Shown piece after piece: positions 4,708 through 8,521 of a stretch of 8,521 nt of DNA (within the stretch, counting starts at the first letter, position 1; every line of letters starts with the position of its first letter). The notes under the pieces were generated by a model. That model worked only from the letters and a program-made list of their open reading frames with translations. It made no database searches and was not told the origin of the DNA. Source of the stretch: Candidatus Magasanikiibacteriota bacterium (lineage in GTDB: Bacteria; Patescibacteriota; Patescibacteriia; Magasanikbacterales; UBA922); contig JACRPD010000047.1 in NCBI GenBank assembly GCA_016214105.1, forward strand, positions 1-8,521, read 5' to 3'. The position numbers were made by a program, and so were the translations under genes.

Positions 4708-4726
4708 TTAAAATCCAAATTGTCAA
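4697..4726 (-). promoter_or_regulatory. Possible internal promoter for secY
   Basis: Perfect TTGACA (4726-4721), an 18-nt spacer and a weak TTTAAG (4702-4697, four of six). It lies inside the repeat element and would start transcription near 4690, before secY. The -10 is poor, so confidence is low. Confidence 0.28.
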
Positions 4727-4772
4727 AACCGAGGTGGCGTTTGGAGAATTTGAATTTTAATCATTTGGATTT

Positions 4773-4798
4773 GTTTAGAGTTTAGAGTTTAGGGTTTT
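4773..4798 (-). repeat. AT-rich repeat copy D, overlapping the end of rplO
   Basis: Read on the minus strand it begins AAAACCCTAAACTCTAAAC. Positions 4797-4789 serve as the last two sense codons (AAA, CCC) and the stop (TAA) of rplO. The same AAAACCCTAAA head is seen in copy A. Confidence 0.65.
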
Positions 4799-5232
4799 AT
4801 TTGGCCGCCTGCTTTCTCTATCAATTCTACCGCCTTTTTACTGGCAAGACAACCATGCAAAATGATCGGCTTTTTAATTTCACCGGTGGCGACCACTTTA
4901 ACGCCAAATTTGACATTGCCAATCAAACCGCGAGTCTTTAATAATTGCGGCGTTATCACCTGATTTTTTTCGGCAATCCGTTCAATGTCGCTTAAAGTGA
5001 CGGTGGCTTTTTTGATTTGTAAACTTTTAAACCCGCGTAACTTCGGCACTCTAAGCAAAGCCGCTTTGAAAGCGCGAATACGACGCCGGCTCTTGCCGCC
5101 GGAACGGGCGGTTTGGCCTTTGCCGCCGCGGCCTGAATAAGTGCCTCGGCCGGAAGCATTGCCGCGTCCAACGCGTTTGGTATAGCGATGTGAACTGCGG
5201 GCTGGTTTAATTGTTGCTGGAGTTAGCGTCAT
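4789..5232 (-). CDS. rplO: Large-subunit ribosomal protein uL15
   Basis: A late-assembling 50S protein, 147 aa, close to the usual length. The N-terminal extension is rich in Gly, Arg and Ser and contains the family pattern RVGRGNASGRGTYSGRGGKG (20-39) followed by QTARSGG, which threads into 23S rRNA. The globular C-terminal domain includes ITPQLLKTRGLI (93-104) and ends with a helix SKKAVELIEKAGG (131-143). The ATG overlaps the rpsE stop (ATGA at 5232-5229), implying translational coupling and leaving no space for rpmD. The final K-P and stop lie inside an AT-rich repeat, so the native C-terminus was probably rewritten by repeat insertion. That last point is inference. Confidence 0.96.
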   Translation of the reverse strand: MTLTPATIKPARSSHRYTKRVGRGNASGRGTYSGRGGKGQTARSGGKSRRRIRAFKAALLRVPKLRGFKSLQIKKATVTLSDIERIAEKNQVITPQLLKTRGLIGNVKFGVKVVATGEIKKPIILHGCLASKKAVELIEKAGGQIKP

Positions 5233-5768
5233 ACAATTGCGGGTTCTTTTTTCTCTACTGGCTTTTCCGCTGGTTTAAATACCTTTGCCTTAACTTTGAA
5301 ACAATGCAAGGCATCAAAAGTCGCTTTGATATTATTCATCTTGTTGCCAGTACGGCCCAATATCTTTGCTGACGCGTTTGGCACGCCGGCGATTTCCAAT
5401 ACCACGCGAACCGCGCCGCCGGCGATAATGCCGGAACCGCGAGGGGCGGGTTGAATGAGAACTTTTGCCGCGCCATATTTCGCCATTACCGCGTGCGGAA
5501 CGGTTTCGCGGATAATCGGAACGCTAAACAAAGTCTTGTGCGCCTGATTGACCGCCTTATTAACCGCCATTTGCACGTCTTTGCCTTTATCAACGCCAAA
5601 ACCAACGCGCCCGCGATGATCGCCGATCAAAACCGTGGCGCGGAAACTCATTTGCTTGCCGCCTTTGGTAACGCGAGTAACCCGCGCTAAATCCAAAATT
5701 TGCTGGTCAAATTCCGGCTTTTCCGCTTTTGGCTTATTAGATCGATTTTTATCTTTACCTTTTGCCAT
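5229..5768 (-). CDS. rpsE: Small-subunit ribosomal protein uS5
   Basis: A 30S protein near the decoding site that helps keep translational accuracy. The 179 aa exceed the usual ~166 because of a charged N-terminal lead (1-19) and a Lys/Pro/Glu tail (166-179). The double-stranded-RNA-binding-like domain (about 20-86) carries RVTKGGKQMSFRATVLIGD and GRVGFGVDKGKDV. The C-terminal domain has APRGSGIIAGGAVRVVLEIAG (108-128), a hallmark of the family. The next loop reads ILGRTGNKMNNIKATFDAL (136-154), where many bacteria have a shorter serine-rich form; I note this without assigning meaning. It follows rplR by 14 nt and overlaps rplO. No Shine-Dalgarno is visible before the ATG. Confidence 0.97.
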   Translation of the reverse strand: MAKGKDKNRSNKPKAEKPEFDQQILDLARVTRVTKGGKQMSFRATVLIGDHRGRVGFGVDKGKDVQMAVNKAVNQAHKTLFSVPIIRETVPHAVMAKYGAAKVLIQPAPRGSGIIAGGAVRVVLEIAGVPNASAKILGRTGNKMNNIKATFDALHCFKVKAKVFKPAEKPVEKKEPAIV

Positions 5769-5782
5769 AGATTTAATGATTA

Positions 5783-6154
5783 TTAAAACTCTAACCCGCC
5801 ATCGCGCGCGCCATCTGCCACTGCCGCCACTCGTCCGTGATATTTATAACCGCCGCGATCAAAAATCGCTTTGCTGATATCTAATTTTTTTGCCTTTTCC
5901 GCGATCATTTTACCGGCCAAAAAAGCTGACGCGACTTTGCCTTTATTATCTTTAACATCCAACTTTTTAACATCGATTTCTTTGCCATGAATCGAAGCCA
6001 AAGTCTTGCCGGCTGAATCATCAATCAGCTGAACATACAGGCTGCGCGAACTGCGAAATACGTTTAGTCTCGGCTTTTCCGCGGTGCCAAAAACTTTCGC
6101 GCGCACGCGTTTTTGCCTTTTTGCTCTGTTTTTTTGTCTATTAGCAACTTTCAT
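5783..6154 (-). CDS. rplR: Large-subunit ribosomal protein uL18
   Basis: A 5S rRNA-binding protein of the 50S central protuberance, 123 aa, of normal length. The basic N-terminal tail (NRQKNRAKRQKRVRAKV) leads into PRLNVFRSSRSLYVQLIDD (28-46), and the C-terminal FDRGGYKYHGRVAAVADGAR (98-117) is the family signature. It begins 11 nt after the rplF stop and is followed by rpsE after 14 nt. With L5 it forms the 5S particle, and both are in this operon. The ATG is preceded by TAATTAT with no Shine-Dalgarno. Confidence 0.97.
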   Translation of the reverse strand: MKVANRQKNRAKRQKRVRAKVFGTAEKPRLNVFRSSRSLYVQLIDDSAGKTLASIHGKEIDVKKLDVKDNKGKVASAFLAGKMIAEKAKKLDISKAIFDRGGYKYHGRVAAVADGARDGGLEF

Positions 6155-6165
6155 ATAATTACTGA

Positions 6166-6714
6166 CTAAGCAGCCGCTTTAGCCGCGGCCTTGCCGGCCT
6201 TATGGCGGACAACCTCGCCGACATATCTTATTCCTTTGCCTTTGTAAGGTTCCGGACACTTGGTATCGCGAATTTCCGCCGCGACCTTGCCTAGCAATTC
6301 AATATCAAAACTTTCAATTTTAATTATATTTTTTTCCACTGATACTGTCGCCCCGGCCGGAACCTTGTAAATCACCGGATGGGAAAAACCGACTTCCAAT
6401 TTCAAATCTTTGCCTTGCATGGCGACGCGAAAACCCACGCCGTTGATTTCCAATTCTTTTTTAAAGCCAATTGTCACGCCGGTTACCATATTTTTTATGT
6501 GAGCCGCGATTGTGCCCCACAAAGCTCGTTCTTTCTTTTCTTCTTTATTCGCGACATCCACCGAAACCGCATTATCAACTATCGCGACTTTGACTTCGCG
6601 CGGAAAAATGCGTTTTAGTTCGCCCTTCGGACCTTTCACGGTTACAACATTATCTCCCAATGTTACTGTAACTCCGGTCGGTATGGTTAATTGTAGTTTG
6701 CCGATGCGAGACAT
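6166..6714 (-). CDS. rplF: Large-subunit ribosomal protein uL6
   Basis: A 50S protein near the sarcin-ricin loop, made of two similar alpha/beta domains. The 182 aa start with the typical MSRIGKLQLTIPTGV. Domain one (about 1-82) contains VTVKGPKGEL (24-33), domain two (about 83-170) contains the signature PEPYKGKGIRYVGE (154-167). The tail KAGKAAAKAAA is an Ala/Lys extension slightly longer than usual. It lies 10 nt after rpsH and 11 nt before rplR. Confidence 0.97.
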   Translation of the reverse strand: MSRIGKLQLTIPTGVTVTLGDNVVTVKGPKGELKRIFPREVKVAIVDNAVSVDVANKEEKKERALWGTIAAHIKNMVTGVTIGFKKELEINGVGFRVAMQGKDLKLEVGFSHPVIYKVPAGATVSVEKNIIKIESFDIELLGKVAAEIRDTKCPEPYKGKGIRYVGEVVRHKAGKAAAKAAA

Positions 6715-6724
6715 AGCTTCAAAA

Positions 6725-7117
6725 TTAATAAACAGAACAGATTATTTCACCGCCCAATCCAACTGATTTGGCTGTTTTGTTGGTCATCAAACCCTTCGGA
6801 GTGGATAAAATAGCGATACCATAACCATTCAAAACCTGCGGCAACTCGCCTTTTTTGCAATAAACGCGACGGCCCGGCTTGCTCTCGCGCGTAATAGAAC
6901 GAATCGCCGGCTGTTTGCCGTCATATTTAAGATCAACCGCGATTTTCTTTTTGCCGTCAGCCTCAACCACTTCCACCTTGCCTAAATAACTCTCTGCTTG
7001 CAAAATATCCAAAACCGCCTTCTTCAATTTAGAATATGGCATTTCAACTTTGCCCAATCTGGAATTTTGGGCATTTCGCAAACGAGTTAACATGTCAGCA
7101 ATTGGATCCGTCATCAT
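6725..7117 (-). CDS. rpsH: Small-subunit ribosomal protein uS8
   Basis: A primary 16S rRNA-binding protein of the 30S platform, 130 aa, the usual length. The N-terminus MTDPIADMLTRLRNAQ is canonical, and the C-terminal half has the expected glycine-rich LNGYGIAILSTPKGLMTN (about 96-113) and ends GLGGEIICSVY. Two ATG codons in tandem (7117 and 7114) are both possible starts; the choice changes one residue. In E. coli S8 represses this operon by binding its mRNA near rplE; I looked for no such site in detail and claim none. Spacing is 17 nt from rpsN and 10 nt to rplF. Confidence 0.97.
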   Translation of the reverse strand: MMTDPIADMLTRLRNAQNSRLGKVEMPYSKLKKAVLDILQAESYLGKVEVVEADGKKKIAVDLKYDGKQPAIRSITRESKPGRRVYCKKGELPQVLNGYGIAILSTPKGLMTNKTAKSVGLGGEIICSVY

Positions 7118-7134
7118 AAGATAAAAAATTTAAT

Positions 7135-7320
7135 TTACCAGCTTGATTTACGCACCCCGGGCAATTTTCCGGCGTTGGCCAATTCCCGGAAACAAATGCG
7201 ACACAGCTTGAATTTGCGCATAAAACTGCGCTTACGGCCGCAACGCCAACAGCGAAAAACCAAGCGGGTGCTGTATTTCGGTTTTTTATTTGATTTAGCG
7301 ATTTGCGCTTGTGTAGCCAT
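7135..7320 (-). CDS. rpsN: Small-subunit ribosomal protein uS14, zinc-binding type
   Basis: A 30S head protein, 61 aa, the exact length of the short zinc form (also called rpsZ). Four cysteines in two CxxC pairs (24, 27, 40, 43) form the zinc ribbon, and the end KLPGVRKSSW is the standard C-terminus of this type. It is not the longer zinc-free form of about 100 aa, so S14 synthesis here depends on zinc. It lies 14 nt after rplE and 17 nt before rpsH. No Shine-Dalgarno is visible. Confidence 0.97.
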   Translation of the reverse strand: MATQAQIAKSNKKPKYSTRLVFRCWRCGRKRSFMRKFKLCRICFRELANAGKLPGVRKSSW

Positions 7321-7334
7321 AATCTTTTTAACTA

Positions 7335-7889
7335 TTATTCTTTCTCATTGGTCTTAAAAGGAAAACCGAGCTGTTCCAAAAGCGCCATCCCAGCCTCTTT
7401 GTTCTTCGCGCTGGTGCCAATCACCACTTCAAGGCCGTGCAATTTTTCCATTGATTCAACTTTAACTTCGGGAAAGGCGTTGTGCTCTTTGAAACCGACG
7501 CAATAATTCCCGCATTGATCAAAACTTTTCCGGCTCAAACCGCGAAAATCTCTTACGCGAGGCAAGGTGATGCTGATCAGCTTATCAACAAAATCATACA
7601 TCTTCTTGCCGCGCAAAGTAACCGACGCGCCAATATTCATTCCTTCTCTGATTTTGAAATTGGAAATTGATTTGCGCGATTTATTATGCACCGGCTTTTG
7701 CCCACTGATCGCTTTCAGAGTCCCCTCCACCACTTCAATCAACGCGGCCTCTTTTACAAAACGGCCGTAACCGACATTCAACACCACTTTGGTTAGCTTC
7801 GGCACCTGCATCACATTGCGTAAACCAAGCCGTTCTTTCAAGACGGGAATCACTTCTTTTTTATATTTTTTCTGCAATCTTGATTCCAT
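7335..7889 (-). CDS. rplE: Large-subunit ribosomal protein uL5
   Basis: Binds 5S rRNA and contacts the P-site tRNA from the central protuberance. The 184 aa include the family pattern VPKLTKVVLNVGYG (29-42) and the C-terminal signature LPRVRDFRGLSRKSFD (109-124), followed by GNYCVGFKEHNAFPEV. Length is close to the usual 179. It starts only 5 nt after the rplX stop, with TAATTATT before the ATG and no Shine-Dalgarno, which suggests translation by coupling to the upstream gene. Confidence 0.97.
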   Translation of the reverse strand: MESRLQKKYKKEVIPVLKERLGLRNVMQVPKLTKVVLNVGYGRFVKEAALIEVVEGTLKAISGQKPVHNKSRKSISNFKIREGMNIGASVTLRGKKMYDFVDKLISITLPRVRDFRGLSRKSFDQCGNYCVGFKEHNAFPEVKVESMEKLHGLEVVIGTSAKNKEAGMALLEQLGFPFKTNEKE

Positions 7890-7894
7890 AATAA

Positions 7895-8215
7895 TTAATC
7901 TATAAATTCGCCGCTGATTTTTGCCACTCTTTTTTTCTCATTTCCTTCTTGTTTGAAACCCACGCGAGTCGGCTTGCCGGATTTCGGATCAATTAGCATC
8001 ACTTTGCTGATTTGCAATGGCGCCGCCAATTCAATCGTTTGCCCTTTCTCGCCCTGTTTTCTCGGCCGCAAATGCTTTTTCAAAATATTCGCGCCTTCAA
8101 CCACGACATAAAGCTGGCGCTTCTGTTTATTTTCCAAAACCTGAACCACCTTGCCGATTTTACCTCGGCTCTTTCCGCTTAACACCTTCACTTTGTCACC
8201 GGTTTTTATCCTCAT
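7895..8215 (-). CDS. rplX: Large-subunit ribosomal protein uL24
   Basis: An early assembly initiator of the 50S subunit, 106 aa. It opens with a KOW motif (about 3-29: KTGDKVKVLSGKSRGKIGKV), followed by GANILKKHLRP (41-51), where the family binds the 5' part of 23S rRNA. The C-terminal half carries LIDPKSGKPTRVGFK (74-88), also typical. Its ATG overlaps the rplN stop (ATGA at 8215-8212), so the pair is probably translationally coupled. Confidence 0.96.
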   Translation of the reverse strand: MRIKTGDKVKVLSGKSRGKIGKVVQVLENKQKRQLYVVVEGANILKKHLRPRKQGEKGQTIELAAPLQISKVMLIDPKSGKPTRVGFKQEGNEKKRVAKISGEFID

Positions 8216-8521
8216 AATACTTCTGGGGCTAACGAAATTATTTTTTGAAAACCGACGCCGCGCAATTCTCTGGCCACCGGCCCAAAAATACGCGTGCCTT
8301 TAGGTTCTTTGCTTTTTTGATCAATAATCACAGCGGCATTTTCATCAAAGCGGATATATGAGCCGTCTTTGCGGCGCGTTTCTTTCCGTTGGCGGACAAT
8401 CACCGCGTGCACCACTTCGCCTTTCTTTATCAGAGAATGAGGCGAGGCTTCTTTTACCGCGCAAGTGATAATATCGCCCAATCGCGCATAACGTTTTTTA
8501 TAACCACCCAAAACCCTAATA
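8212..8521 (-). CDS. rplN: Large-subunit ribosomal protein uL14, N-terminus cut by the window edge
   Basis: A 50S protein at the subunit interface, contacting L19 and 16S rRNA (bridge B5/B8). The frame stays open to the right edge: before the GGYKKRY segment it reads I-R-V-L, matching the family's IKVLGGSKRRY, so about 20 residues are missing beyond the window. A TTG at 8511 is not the true start. Visible landmarks are DGSYIRFDENAAVIID and the C-terminal GTRIFGPVARELR followed by SLAPEVL. Stop TGA overlaps the rplX start. Confidence 0.96.
   Translation of the reverse strand, partial: IRVLGGYKKRYARLGDIITCAVKEASPHSLIKKGEVVHAVIVRQRKETRRKDGSYIRFDENAAVIIDQKSKEPKGTRIFGPVARELRGVGFQKIISLAPEVL

Noticed and set aside
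8510..8520. AAAACCCTAAT at the right edge as another copy of the AT-rich repeat
   Set aside because: It encodes conserved residues of L14 (I-R-V-L-G) and the similarity stops after about ten bases.
8511..8521. rplN as a shortened 99-aa gene starting at TTG
   Set aside because: The frame is open to the window edge and the upstream residues match the L14 family, so the gene is cut by the window, not truncated.
1..8521. CRISPR array, tRNA or rRNA genes, transposase genes
   Set aside because: No regularly spaced repeats, no cloverleaf or rRNA signatures, and no transposase or integrase frame was seen on either strand.

Overview
The window looks like a Patescibacteria (Candidate Phyla Radiation) genome, probably Parcubacteria-like. 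It is moderately AT-rich and carries the distal part of the spc ribosomal-protein operon on the minus strand. Read right to left, the order is rplN (cut by the window edge), rplX, rplE, rpsN (zinc type), rpsH, rplF, rplR, rpsE, rplO, secY. rpmD (L30), which usually lies between rpsE and rplO, is absent: those two genes overlap by ATGA. Absence of L30 is a known trait of this radiation. TGA is used as a normal stop (rplN, rpsE, adk, the TrmB-type gene), which argues against the SR1/Gracilibacteria lineages that recode TGA.

Right part (about 3335-8521): a tight cotranscribed run of nine ribosomal-protein genes, with gaps of 5-17 nt or 4-nt overlaps, ends in secY. The only wide gap, between rplO and secY, holds an AT-rich inverted-repeat element whose edge supplies the last two codons and the stop of rplO. 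A strong hairpin terminator follows secY. Together these genes supply ribosomal proteins and the SecYEG translocon channel.

Middle part (about 1975-3335): downstream of the terminator lies a small four-helix-bundle (S23/IVP family) gene bracketed by 31-nt imperfect inverted repeats of the same AT-rich family. It is wedged between secY and adk. adk encodes a zinc-LID adenylate kinase. Between adk and the convergent TrmB-type gene sits a cluster of short hairpins, several headed by GTAG, that resembles REP elements.

Left part (1-1975): adk and map are normally neighbours but here are about 2.1 kb apart. The interval holds a plus-strand TrmB-type regulator and, divergently, an unrecognised GC-rich 146-aa gene. 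That gene has an extended -10 promoter and a clear GGAGG Shine-Dalgarno, unlike the ribosomal genes. Leftward from it are three successive units: the GC-rich gene with a structured 3' region and terminator; a promoter-terminator pair that would make an RNA of about 60 nt; and a promoter with a long leader (a 29-codon ORF, two mutually exclusive inverted repeats and a weak terminator-like hairpin) before the first 26 codons of map. This left region is the most unusual part of the window. I see no tRNA, rRNA, CRISPR array or transposase.
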